Part shown: positions 1 to 5,729 of the stretch, piece after piece
Position numbering within the stretch: the first letter of the stretch is position 1
How the letters are laid out: each line of letters starts with the position of its first letter
IMG/VR virus record: IMGVR_UViG_3300034374_009254
Span: 1 to 64,000 of that record
Source of the DNA: a virus
Strand: one strand, 5' to 3'
Length of the DNA: 64,000 nt
Translations under genes and position numbers: made by a program
The notes under the pieces: model-generated
Databases searched by the model: none
What the model was told of the DNA's origin: nothing
What the model saw: only the letters and a program-made list of their open reading frames with translations

Positions 1-348
1 ATTAACTATGATGATGGCTCTACCTACACTTTGGAAGAGAATCAAGAAATTTATATCAGTACGCCGAACAGTGCTTTGTTTAAGCGTCAGCTTATGAAAA
101 ACAAAGACACTTTTTTTCGTGTTCAAAAGCCTTGGACAAAGCGTGACTATGTGCCCGATCCCGATGGTACAGACGACATGGTTGTTGGCTCACACGAATG
201 GTGTGTAGCATATAAGCCTTGGCATGAAGGTCTCACGTTTAATATGATCTCATGGCAACGTGCTTGTGATACTAATAATGATGGAAAATATGGATGCGGT
301 GACGCGAAGTTCAACGCATCGGAAGACGGAGCAGTTTGCTCCTCTTGA
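1..348 (+). CDS. 3' end of an unrecognised phage protein
   Basis: The frame is open from base 1 (reading I-N-Y-D-D-G-S-T-Y-T) to the TGA at 346-348, so the gene begins upstream of the window and at least 115 residues are visible. The TTG at 31 is only an internal codon. The visible part is rich in Asp, Trp and Cys, with C-terminal elements DTNNDGKYGCGDAKF and GAVCSS, and has no transmembrane segment. The DTNNDGKYGCGD stretch resembles an acidic metal-binding loop, but this is only a visual resemblance. I do not recognise the family. A terminator follows within 7 bases, so this is the last gene of the upstream transcription unit. It could be a virion or a lysis-related protein; nothing here decides. 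Confidence 0.6.
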   Translation: MNYDDGSTYTLEENQEIYISTPNSALFKRQLMKNKDTFFRVQKPWTKRDYVPDPDGTDDMVVGSHEWCVAYKPWHEGLTFNMISWQRACDTNNDGKYGCGDAKFNASEDGAVCSS

Positions 349-354
349 TGAAGT

Positions 355-373
355 GGGGCTTCGGCCCCTTTTT
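355..373 (+). terminator. Rho-independent terminator after the first gene
   Basis: A 5-bp stem GGGGC/GCCCC closes a TTCG tetraloop and is followed by TTTTT, the classic intrinsic terminator form. A second small hairpin (GGAGCA-GTT-TGCTCC, 328-342) lies just before it in the end of the coding region. Confidence 0.85.
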
Positions 374-431
374 AAACTGCATTACTGAAAAGGATGCAAA
401 GCGTGTACCGAAAGGGCACAGGAGAAAAACC

Positions 432-857
432 ATGACAAAGCAAAATTTATTGAATATTAACGACTTTCACAAGTTCTTTTTGGGACTTGATCTTCATCCA
501 GATTTCTTTTCAAACTCCCCCATGACTGGCTACCCTCGCTACAATGTTGTGCGAGTAGGTAGTACTGGCTATCGTGTAGAGGTCGCAGTTCCGGGATGGG
601 ATAAGGAAGATATCGAAGTTACATTGCATAAAAATGAGTTGAAAATTGAAGGAACTCAAAAGCAAGTAGTAGAAGGAGATGAATCATATCTTTATAAAGG
701 GCTAAGCGGCAAAACTTTCACTCGGGTATTCAAGGTTGGAAACAACATTGAACTTGAAGAAGCATCTATGAAAAATGGACTTCTTTGTGTAAGTTTAGTA
801 GAGCATGTTCCTGAAGAAGATAAGCCCAAAAGGATAGAAATTATAGATGCAGCATAA
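432..857 (+). CDS. Small heat-shock protein Hsp20 (IbpA-like)
   Basis: 141-residue ATP-independent chaperone of the alpha-crystallin/Hsp20 family. The family forms cytoplasmic oligomers that hold unfolding proteins. An alpha-crystallin domain occupies about residues 35-130, with the typical strands YRVEVAVPGWDKEDIEV and LKIEGTQ, then YLYKGLSGKTFTRVFKV. The C-terminal KPKRIEI carries the I-x-I anchor that docks into a neighbouring subunit. The start at 432 is chosen because AGGAGA lies 6 bases upstream; a longer frame from 336 would run through the terminator. Phage-borne hsp20 genes are known in marine phages such as cyanophages. It stands alone between two terminators, so it is probably expressed from upstream read-through or from a promoter I could not see. 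A role in protecting phage or host proteins during infection is inference. Confidence 0.9.
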   Translation: MTKQNLLNINDFHKFFLGLDLHPDFFSNSPMTGYPRYNVVRVGSTGYRVEVAVPGWDKEDIEVTLHKNELKIEGTQKQVVEGDESYLYKGLSGKTFTRVFKVGNNIELEEASMKNGLLCVSLVEHVPEEDKPKRIEIIDAA

Positions 858-958
858 AGAAGTTTTTCGTAGGCTAAATACCTACGGTATATACTTACTG
901 TCCATATGGGCAGCTTCTGGCATCTGGTTGAGCTTATCTCAATTAGTGTAGCTTTTAT

Positions 959-987
959 GCCCGGGTCGTATCAAGCCCGGGCCTTTT
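959..987 (+). terminator. Probable intrinsic terminator after hsp20
   Basis: A 7-bp GC stem GCCCGGG/CCCGGGC with a 10-base loop is followed by CTTTT. The U-tract is short, so termination may be partial. The spacer before it (858-958) also holds the hairpin CGTAGG-ctaaata-CCTACG (868-886), with no T-tract after it. Confidence 0.55.
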
Positions 988-1001
988 AAGAGGAATCTAA
1001 T

Positions 1002-1142
1002 GTGGATTGGGAAGGGTGGATTTTTACAGCAGCATTAGTATTTTGTTTGCTTGCAATGGTACAATGTGAGCCCAGACAAAGAAACTGTGATATTAGACAT
1101 CCAGCAGGTGCTCCATCGCATCTTTGTGAGAGATATAAATGA
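1002..1142 (+). CDS. 46-aa single-pass membrane micro-protein
   Basis: GTG start with AGAGGAAT upstream (989-996); the overlapping ATG at 1000 gives only 12 codons. A short acidic N-terminus (MDWEGW) leads to one hydrophobic helix (about residues 6-20, IFTAALVFCLLAMV), then a polar tail with three cysteines (CEPRQRNCDIRH and SHLCERYK). The layout is one membrane helix plus a Cys-rich tail, possibly periplasmic and disulfide-bonded. VQC is not a lipobox because position -1 is Gln. It ends in an ATGA overlap with the next micro-gene, so the two are translationally coupled. Its place in front of two muralytic enzymes suggests a lysis role (holin or spanin component), which is inference. Confidence 0.5.
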   Translation: MDWEGWIFTAALVFCLLAMVQCEPRQRNCDIRHPAGAPSHLCERYK

Positions 1143-1225
1143 TTGAACCTTATGTATATGTACTGCTTTTAATTCTTGGAGCGGCAATCTTCTCTTGGTA
1201 TTGGCCGTGGGGAGGAGGAACATGA
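1139..1225 (+). CDS. 28-aa hydrophobic micro-protein
   Basis: ATG at 1139 overlaps the stop of the preceding micro-gene (ATGA). The product MIEPYVYVLLLILGAAIFSW plus a WPWGGGT tail is essentially one transmembrane helix. The stop overlaps the next start (ATGA at 1222). There is no own ribosome-binding site; translation is presumably by re-initiation. A holin-like or regulatory membrane peptide is possible, and function is not decidable from sequence. Confidence 0.4.
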   Translation: MIEPYVYVLLLILGAAIFSWYWPWGGGT

Positions 1226-1326
1226 ACCCAGAAGAAGCAATATTTTTATTTTCACTTGTAGCAGCAATTATAATGGTAGCAGGAATGAAGTATGGAGACT
1301 GGAAGTCATCTCGAAGAGGTAAATAA
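1222..1326 (+). CDS. 34-aa single-pass membrane micro-protein
   Basis: ATG at 1222 is preceded by GGGGAGGAGG (1209-1218), an excellent Shine-Dalgarno site, and sits in an ATGA overlap with the upstream gene. The acidic N-terminus MNPEEA, a helix of about 16 residues (IFLFSLVAAIIMVAGM) and the basic tail KYGDWKSSRRGK predict an N-out/C-in membrane peptide by the positive-inside rule. Its 3' end overlaps the next gene by 35 bases. It is a candidate holin or antiholin in the lysis module. Confidence 0.5.
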   Translation: MNPEEAIFLFSLVAAIIMVAGMKYGDWKSSRRGK

Positions 1327-1471
1327 ATCTTATTTCGAACATTTGTTAGGAGCCTGGAAAGTAGCACTTATACTACTGGTACACGGGCTTCTACCAAATG
1401 TATGGAGGTATAAAGCGAGTGATTTACTTAGGAAAGAGACTAGGAGTAGCGGTATTCGTATTGTTGATTAG
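1292..1471 (+). CDS. Small membrane protein, resembles DUF6356
   Basis: 59-residue frame that overlaps both neighbours in other frames. The core SYFEHLLGAWKVALILLVHG continuing LLPNVW matches what I remember of DUF6356 proteins of marine bacteria and phages (Y/F-EH, hydrophobic helix, VHxLLP). One membrane helix spans about residues 22-38. The match to a known pattern, plus the lack of stops across 180 bases, is the reason to call it. No strong ribosome-binding site precedes it, and the overlap with the lipoprotein gene (1419-1471) is unusual. Function of the family is unknown to me. Confidence 0.5.
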   Translation: METGSHLEEVNKSYFEHLLGAWKVALILLVHGLLPNVWRYKASDLLRKETRSSGIRIVD

Positions 1472-1559
1472 CGGATGTGCTACAGTAGAAATTAAAAGAG
1501 TTGATTGCAGTGTAAATCAGAACTGGCCGAACTGTAGAGTTGTAGCCGAGGAGGTTTAA
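1419..1559 (+). CDS. Small predicted lipoprotein, Rz1-like spanin candidate
   Basis: 46 residues: a basic N-terminus (MIYLGKR), a hydrophobic stretch LGVAVFVLL and the lipobox ISGC with Cys20, so signal peptidase II cleavage and lipidation are predicted. The mature part is about 27 residues with two more Cys. The GTG at 1419 is preferred over the in-frame ATG at 1398 because GGAGGT (1403-1408) sits 10 bases ahead of it. Small outer-membrane lipoproteins beside lysozyme genes are often o-spanins, which help disrupt the outer membrane of Gram-negative hosts. Against this, there is no proline-rich mature part and no obvious i-spanin coiled coil nearby. Confidence 0.55.
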   Translation: MIYLGKRLGVAVFVLLISGCATVEIKRVDCSVNQNWPNCRVVAEEV

Positions 1560-1940
1560 ATGTATTCAGAAAAGGTACTAGATCATTATGAAAATCCCAG
1601 GAATGTCGGAAAGCTTGACAAAGATGCTCCAGATGTCGGAACAGGCCTCACAGGTGCTCCAGCGTGTGGAGACGTCATGCAACTTCAAATCAGAGTATCG
1701 CCCGACGGAATTATTGAAGATGCTAAATTCAAAACTTACGGATGCGGCAGTGCTATTGCTTCTTCATCACTTCTCACAGAATGGGTTCGAGGAAAGTCCC
1801 TTGACGAAGCGGGAGAAATCAGCAATGTCCAAATTGCTAAAGAACTATCACTCCCGCCTGTGAAGATACACTGTAGTGTACTAGCGGAAGATGCAATTAA
1901 AGCAGCCATCACGGATTACAGGAGTAAACATGGATCGTGA
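1560..1940 (+). CDS. iscU: IscU-like Fe-S cluster assembly scaffold
   Basis: 126 residues, full length for IscU, the scaffold on which IscS sulfur and iron are built into a [2Fe-2S] cluster before the HscA/HscB chaperones release it. All cluster ligands are present: Cys36 in GAPACGDVM with Asp38, Cys62 in YGCGSAIASSS, and His104-Cys105 in KIHCSVLAEDAIKAAI. The HscA recognition motif LPPVK is intact at 98-102, so the protein should plug into a host Isc system. The start follows GAGGAGG. It overlaps the lysozyme gene by 11 bases. Similarity to proteobacterial housekeeping IscU is very high, implying acquisition from a host. I see no phage-encoded IscS, IscA or HscA in the window. Target apoproteins are unknown; see the tail-tip finding. 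Confidence 0.93.
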   Translation: MYSEKVLDHYENPRNVGKLDKDAPDVGTGLTGAPACGDVMQLQIRVSPDGIIEDAKFKTYGCGSAIASSSLLTEWVRGKSLDEAGEISNVQIAKELSLPPVKIHCSVLAEDAIKAAITDYRSKHGS

Positions 1941-2385
1941 AAAATTATATGAAGAAATTAAAGCAGATGAAGGAGAAGTTCTGGAGGTCTATCTCGACCA
2001 CTTGGGATACCCTACTATTGGTGTCGGACACTTGGTCACAGCAAAAGATGAAGAATTTGGAAAACCTCCCGGGACAGCCATTACAGCTGAGAGAAGCCGA
2101 GAGCTCTTCGCTCGAGACATTCAGTCTGCCATTGAGGACTGCGAAAGACTTTTCGGACAATGGCACAACTGGCCGGAGGAAGTCCAACGTATAATGGTAA
2201 ATATGTGTTTTAATCTTGGGGCATCAAGATTAGCATACTTTACAAAAATGAGATTTCAACTTTCTCAGCGCAACTGGAGACAGGCGGCAGAAGAAGGAAG
2301 AGATTCTAAGTGGTATCGACAAGTACCTAACCGAGCTGAAAGGCTCATGACAAGACTGGAGAATGTTAGTAATGGAAGTAATTGA
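1930..2385 (+). CDS. T4-type lysozyme (GH24 endolysin)
   Basis: 151-residue muramidase that cuts the MurNAc-GlcNAc bond of peptidoglycan. The GH24 catalytic triad is visible with exact T4 spacing: Glu14 in DEGE, Asp23 in YLDHLG and Thr29 in TIGVGH (T4: E11, D20, T26). The C-terminal half keeps the family pattern MVNMCFNLG ... FTKMRFQLSQRNW ... RDSKWYRQVPNRAERL. The ATG at 1930 is preceded by CAGGAGTAAAC. There is no signal peptide or SAR helix, so export would need a holin. It overlaps iscU upstream and the M15 peptidase gene downstream, making a tight lysis operon. Confidence 0.93.
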   Translation: MDREKLYEEIKADEGEVLEVYLDHLGYPTIGVGHLVTAKDEEFGKPPGTAITAERSRELFARDIQSAIEDCERLFGQWHNWPEEVQRIMVNMCFNLGASRLAYFTKMRFQLSQRNWRQAAEEGRDSKWYRQVPNRAERLMTRLENVSNGSN

Positions 2386-2875
2386 TTCTTCTACACTTTA
2401 TAAAGACCAAATATTTTTTCTAAATGATTCTTCTTGGAGGATGCTCGAAACTATTGACAGTAGACTTGCTGTAATGGTTCAACATGCAATTGGTATGTCA
2501 GACATTGAGTTTCAAGTAATTGAAGGAAGAAGAACAACTAAAATGCATAACCTGTTATATTCTAAAGGAGCTACTCAAGACGGAGTACATTCTTCGCATT
2601 TTTATGGGATGGCAGTAGACCTATTAGTTATTTTAGAAGGCAAACCTATTCTAGAAATAGAGCCATATAGAGATGTTGCACAGTGTATGCAGTATGCTGC
2701 CGAACATATAGGAGTGCCTATAATGTGGGGAGGAGCTCCACACATTGAAGATTTAAGAGGAACCAAAGATTTCTATGAAGATCTTACAAATAGTTTTATA
2801 GATATTTGTAGAAATGATGATCCACCCAGAACCCCTACATTGAATCCACATCATTTTGAGATACCTGTAGAATAA
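2372..2875 (+). CDS. Peptidase M15-family endopeptidase (VanY/endolysin type)
   Basis: 167 residues. M15 metallopeptidases cleave peptide stems of peptidoglycan (D-Ala carboxypeptidases, L-Ala-D-Glu endopeptidases such as T5 Lys). The zinc site is visible as SSHFYGMAVDLL (His then Asp, the H-x6-D motif) and the late HHFEI histidines. The start at 2372 has GGAGA at 2358-2362 about 10 bases upstream; the ATG at 2363 would be too close to it. Paired with the GH24 enzyme it would attack both glycan and peptide bonds. No transmembrane segment or signal peptide is present. It is the last gene before promoter P1. Confidence 0.85.
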   Translation: MEVIDSSTLYKDQIFFLNDSSWRMLETIDSRLAVMVQHAIGMSDIEFQVIEGRRTTKMHNLLYSKGATQDGVHSSHFYGMAVDLLVILEGKPILEIEPYRDVAQCMQYAAEHIGVPIMWGGAPHIEDLRGTKDFYEDLTNSFIDICRNDDPPRTPTLNPHHFEIPVE

Positions 2876-2878
2876 ATG

Positions 2879-2919
2879 TTGACTTTATTTTTCAATCAGT
2901 GTATAATATATGCTGATTG
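2879..2919 (+). promoter_or_regulatory. Promoter P1 with inverted repeat around the -10
   Basis: TTGACT (2879-2884), 17-base spacer, TATAAT (2902-2907) followed by ATATG. CAATCAG (2893-2899) and CTGATTG (2913-2919) form a 7-bp inverted repeat whose loop contains the -10. The right arm falls at the expected transcription start and touches the GGAGG ribosome-binding site (2918-2922) of the next gene. Confidence 0.88.
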
Positions 2920-2927
2920 GAGGACTT

Positions 2928-3524
2928 ATGAATCTTTTTTACCTCGATGAGGATTTAGACGCGTGTGCAGAAGCTCACGTTGACAAACATATTGTAAAAA
3001 TGCCGTTGGAAGTTGCCCAGATATGCTGCACAGCTATTTGGGTAGACGTGCATCTAGGTTTTATACCCCGGGCTTTAACAAAACAAGAGTCCGATTACCT
3101 AAACTCCTTGAAGAAGGAGATTAAACACCTACCACCTGAAAGCAGACCACTCACTCCCTACTTGCCTATGATGTACAATCATCCTTGTACTATATGGGCA
3201 CGTAGTTCTTTGGATAATTATGAGTGGACTCATTGCTACGGTAATGCTCTTGGAGAAGAATATCGCTACCGTTATGGAAAGCAACACAAATCAGTCACAG
3301 TCATCAACGAGCTACCGGAGCCTCTCAAAATGGAAAGACTTGGATTTACCACTTTCGGACTGGCAATGCCGGACGTGCTCAAAGACTATGATAACCCTAT
3401 ACAGTCTTATCGTGACTATTATCATCTCGACAAGGCTACTTTTGCCATTTGGTCTCACAGACCCAAACCCAGTTGGTGGGACGATGATCTTGCAGACTAT
3501 GAGAAGAGGATTACAGCGAAATGA
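2928..3524 (+). CDS. Conserved phage protein with VDKHIVKM motif, function unknown
   Basis: 198 residues. The start at 2928 is fixed by GGAGG 5 bases upstream; earlier in-frame ATG codons lie inside the promoter. The N-terminus NLFYLDEDLDACAEAHVDKH followed by IVKM is a pattern I recognise from uncharacterised proteins of many large phages (the xDKHVVKM proteins). The rest is rich in aromatic residues and His/Tyr (for example YRYRYGKQHKSV), with no membrane segment. The conserved Asp, His and Lys could be catalytic or nucleic-acid-binding, but I know of no tested function. It is the first gene after promoter P1 and starts an operon of small early genes overlapping by ATGA. Confidence 0.75.
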   Translation: MNLFYLDEDLDACAEAHVDKHIVKMPLEVAQICCTAIWVDVHLGFIPRALTKQESDYLNSLKKEIKHLPPESRPLTPYLPMMYNHPCTIWARSSLDNYEWTHCYGNALGEEYRYRYGKQHKSVTVINELPEPLKMERLGFTTFGLAMPDVLKDYDNPIQSYRDYYHLDKATFAIWSHRPKPSWWDDDLADYEKRITAK

Positions 3525-3748
3525 AAGTTGAAATTGATATTAATTCTGATACCGCAGATTTTTTAATTGTAGAAAACCTAAAGCAAACAATTGCGGATAT
3601 GAAGCATAATTTAAAAGCTCGCGGAGAAGAAACCGAGACCTGCGGGGGCTTTTTCTCTACTGATAAAGAGGAAGATTTGATTGAAATGGCCAAGCATATA
3701 GAGGCGTTTAAACTTACACTAAGTTATTTTGGAGTAACTGATGAGTAA
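3521..3748 (+). CDS. Small hypothetical early protein (75 aa)
   Basis: Starts at an ATGA overlap with the gene before. The sequence (MKVEIDINSDTADFLIVENL, then a charged helix LKQTIADMKHNL and the C-terminal helix EMAKHIEAFKLTLSYFGV) looks like a compact mixed alpha/beta protein with no membrane helix. Similar small acidic proteins are common in phage early operons. I recognise no domain. It overlaps the next gene by 8 bases. Confidence 0.7.
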   Translation: MKVEIDINSDTADFLIVENLKQTIADMKHNLKARGEETETCGGFFSTDKEEDLIEMAKHIEAFKLTLSYFGVTDE

Positions 3749-4037
3749 CTCAATTTTTGATTTAGAACAAGAGATGCTACAATTTGCGAATGTTACTGAC
3801 GACATTGAAAGAGTAACTAAGTATTTTGTAGAAAGCCCTGATTGGGAAGGCATGGACGGCAGATTAGCTGATGCCCTTATGAACAAGTATTTTGCCATAA
3901 AAGAATTGTACGAAATCAAATTTGACACTATGTGGGATACTTTTGAAAAGGTTTGTGAAGAGTATCATATTGCCCATAAATTAGCAGGTCTTGAGCGAGA
4001 AGAACAGTTACAGAGTTTGTTTGATGAGAAAATATAA
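3741..4037 (+). CDS. Hypothetical acidic early protein (98 aa)
   Basis: Mostly helical, acidic, no membrane segment or metal motif. The aromatic centre YFVESPDWEGMDGRLADALM may form a short beta turn between helices. It starts 8 bases before the upstream stop and overlaps the following gene by 14 bases, so it is part of the promoter P1 operon. Family not recognised. Confidence 0.7.
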   Translation: MSNSIFDLEQEMLQFANVTDDIERVTKYFVESPDWEGMDGRLADALMNKYFAIKELYEIKFDTMWDTFEKVCEEYHIAHKLAGLEREEQLQSLFDEKI

Positions 4038-4206
4038 AATAATAGAAGCTCACTACGGTGAAAAACATAGCTTTTGGAGAGTTGTTGTAACTTCAGAGCA
4101 AGGTGAACAGTTTCAAACTGTAGGAAAATTTCCCACAAGAGAGCAGGCAGATAAGTATGTAGAATACTTAGTACAATCTCAAGACAAGAGGCACAACCAA
4201 TGGTAG
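4024..4206 (+). CDS. Small hypothetical protein (60 aa)
   Basis: ATG at 4024 inside the end of the previous gene. The product begins MRKYKIIEAHYGEKHSFWRV and continues with strands and a helix (PTREQADKYVEYLVQ). The beta-beta-alpha look with EQADKYVEYL resembles tiny phage proteins of unknown role. A frame extension upstream to 3991 lacks a convincing start. It overlaps the DUF3310 gene by 7 bases. Confidence 0.65.
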   Translation: MRKYKIIEAHYGEKHSFWRVVVTSEQGEQFQTVGKFPTREQADKYVEYLVQSQDKRHNQW

Positions 4207-4565
4207 ACACAGTAAATCAGCCACCGCACTATCGTGCACATCCGAGTGGAGTAGAGTGTATTCAAATTACTGAACATATGAATTTTTGTTTGGGTAATGC
4301 AATAAAATATATTTGGAGAGCTGGAGTTAAAAGCCAAGACCCAGTAGAAGATTTAAGCAAAGCAGTATGGTATCTAAATAGGGAGATAGCAAAAATTGAG
4401 AAGGATCAAAAAGAAAGAGTCAGAGAACTTGTCCGATACCAATATACAGAAAGTGATAACCCTCTTGAGTGCGCAGGATGGGGCCTCCCCGATAACAAAG
4501 AAGGAAGCTTGCGGTATCCTGAATATAGCGTACAATACAACACGACTCCAGAAAATCATAGATGA
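4200..4565 (+). CDS. DUF3310 protein with an unusually overlapping C-terminus
   Basis: 121 residues. Residues 6-66 match DUF3310: QPPHYRAHPSGVECIQITEH, then NFCLGNAIKYIWRAGVKSQD-PVEDLSKAVWYLNREI. DUF3310 proteins are short and widespread in phages; their biochemical role is not established, though some databases label them nucleotide kinase. The domain ends near residue 66, but the frame continues for about 55 residues through the start of the next gene in another frame. That tail may be a real extension or just missing-stop read-through. Confidence 0.85.
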   Translation: MVDTVNQPPHYRAHPSGVECIQITEHMNFCLGNAIKYIWRAGVKSQDPVEDLSKAVWYLNREIAKIEKDQKERVRELVRYQYTESDNPLECAGWGLPDNKEGSLRYPEYSVQYNTTPENHR

Positions 4566-5097
4566 TTTTTTGGAAACGCAAGAGTACCGACAAAAACGAA
4601 AAGCACAAAATAGGGGAAGAGCAGCTACAAAATCCGAAGTGGCAGATGCGGTTACTGGATTCTTATCCGGCGAGCCCATCTCTGCAATTGCCTCAGGACT
4701 TTATCGTTCACCCGGATTTGTTAAAAGCATCATCGAAAGGGTGGGTGTACCTCAAAAAGAAGACGGACGGTACGATTACTTACCAGAAGAATGTGTGGCC
4801 GAATCGTTCGAAGAAGGCGAAATAGTCTGGTCGGCCAAATATCATGGCCCTGCCATAATTCGGGCAGAATTATCAGTAGACTATCAAGCAGAGCTTCCAG
4901 GCTATAAAGATGTAAACTATGAAAAGAAGTATGGTAGCAAAGCATACAATATTTGGGTACTTGAAAAAGTAGACGATGACTACAGTGAGCGTTGGACTAC
5001 TTCCACTGGCGGAGGCTTTAGTGCAACACAGCTTGCGTATGATTTAGGCAAGCTATCTCACCTTCAAGAATACGGAGTTGATTTATCACGTATCTAA
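4429..5097 (+). CDS. Conserved phage HTH-type protein of the SDTNIQKVI family
   Basis: 222 residues from a TTG at 4429, giving MSDTNIQKVITLLSAQDG, the N-terminus I remember for relatives in other large phages; an alternative TTG at 4396 adds 11 charged residues. An N-terminal winged-helix-like part (KKEACGILNIAYNTTRLQKI) is followed by a basic stretch (RQKRKAQNRGRAA). A second HTH-like unit, AIASGLYRSPGFVKSIIERV, then leads to a beta-rich C-terminal half. Sequence-specific DNA binding or transcription control is plausible but unproven. It overlaps the DUF3310 frame by 137 bases (170 from the earlier start), much more than other neighbours. The HTH unit resembles those in the genes at 5161 and 8115. 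Confidence 0.7.
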   Translation: MSDTNIQKVITLLSAQDGASPITKKEACGILNIAYNTTRLQKIIDDFLETQEYRQKRKAQNRGRAATKSEVADAVTGFLSGEPISAIASGLYRSPGFVKSIIERVGVPQKEDGRYDYLPEECVAESFEEGEIVWSAKYHGPAIIRAELSVDYQAELPGYKDVNYEKKYGSKAYNIWVLEKVDDDYSERWTTSTGGGFSATQLAYDLGKLSHLQEYGVDLSRI

Positions 5098-5106
5098 AAA
5101 TATTTC

Positions 5107-5151
5107 TTGACTTTCATCTTCAATAGAAGTATAATATGTGTATTGAAGATG
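5107..5151 (+). promoter_or_regulatory. Promoter P2 with 11-bp inverted repeat around the -10
   Basis: TTGACT (5107-5112), 17-base spacer, TATAAT (5130-5135). CATCTTCAATA (5115-5125) pairs perfectly with TATTGAAGATG (5141-5151), leaving a 15-base loop that holds the -10. Transcription should start near 5142, inside the right arm. No T-tract follows, so this is not a terminator. Confidence 0.88.
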
Positions 5152-5160
5152 AGGGAACCA

Positions 5161-5616
5161 ATGGGCGACCGATTTTATTTATCACAACTAGCCGCGACAG
5201 GATCGTGTCCTGGCGCAAAACTTACACAACTTAGAAGGAAACGCAAAATGGCATGGGACGACGATAAGAAGGCACAGGCTGTATCTATGTATGAAGCAGC
5301 TGACCCTACTCCCGAAACGTCAATGGAAATTGTTAAAGACATTGCAGACGAACTGGAAGAATCTCCCAACGGTGTTCGTATGATTCTTACTAAAGCTGGT
5401 GTCTATGTAAAGAAGAGCCCCGCTTCTGGTGGCAGCAAACCAGCCTCGAATGGTGGTAGCGGGGGCCGAGTTTCAAAAGCTGCTGCTCAAGACGCGCTTA
5501 TTGCTGCAATTAGTGATGCTGGGCAAGAAGTAGACGAAGATGTTATTTCAAAACTAACTGGTAAAGCTGCTCAATACTTTACTACTGTTTTGAACGCAGT
5601 TAACGCAGCAAGTTAA
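5161..5616 (+). CDS. D5-like small HTH DNA-binding protein
   Basis: 151 residues from ATG 5161 (GAGG 6 bases upstream), or 122 from ATG 5248 (AGAAGGAAA upstream). I prefer 5161 because the extension, with GDRFYLSQL, a CPG and a basic run, resembles the N-terminus of relatives I remember. The core MEIVKDIADELEESPNGVRM followed by ILTKAGVYVKK is an HTH-like unit also seen four times in the protein at 8115. A Gly/Ser linker joins it to a C-terminal helical part (ALIAAISDAGQEVDEDVISK). Likely an abundant early DNA-binding or transcription-modulating protein, as T5 D5 is; specificity unknown. It is the sole gene between P2 and a strong terminator. Confidence 0.72.
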   Translation: MGDRFYLSQLAATGSCPGAKLTQLRRKRKMAWDDDKKAQAVSMYEAADPTPETSMEIVKDIADELEESPNGVRMILTKAGVYVKKSPASGGSKPASNGGSGGRVSKAAAQDALIAAISDAGQEVDEDVISKLTGKAAQYFTTVLNAVNAAS

Positions 5617-5631
5617 TTAATTTTTAATTAG

Positions 5632-5658
5632 CCTCCGAAACTTTGTTTCGGGGGTTTT
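5632..5658 (+). terminator. Rho-independent terminator after the D5-like gene
   Basis: A 9-bp stem CCTCCGAAA/TTTCGGGGG (one G-T pair), 5-base loop, followed by TTTT. Strong intrinsic terminator. Confidence 0.88.
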
Positions 5659-5729
5659 CTGCATTTCAGTATTACAACCTAAAACCTAGAGCAGTAAAAA
5701 ACTTTGCTAACCTTGGTATAGGAGTAATA

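Noticed and set aside
870-890. CTAAATA, resembling the late promoter -10 of T4-like cyanophages
   Set aside because: Only one other plausible copy was seen (near 19505), neither is at a consistent distance from gene starts, and no T4-type late sigma gene is visible.
906-989. 27-codon ORF (MGSFWHLVELI...) between hsp20 and the micro-genes
   Set aside because: No ribosome-binding site, and its 3' end is the GC hairpin and T-tract of the terminator at 959-987; not enough support.
868-990. Possible tRNA or structured RNA in the spacer after hsp20
   Set aside because: The GC hairpin superficially recalls a T-arm, but no TTCGA loop, anticodon arm or acceptor stem could be built around it.
2928-3524. 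Pyrimidine-dimer glycosylase label for the VDKHIVKM protein
   Set aside because: I cannot see DenV-type catalytic features (N-terminal Thr nucleophile and following Arg/Glu pattern); left as function unknown.
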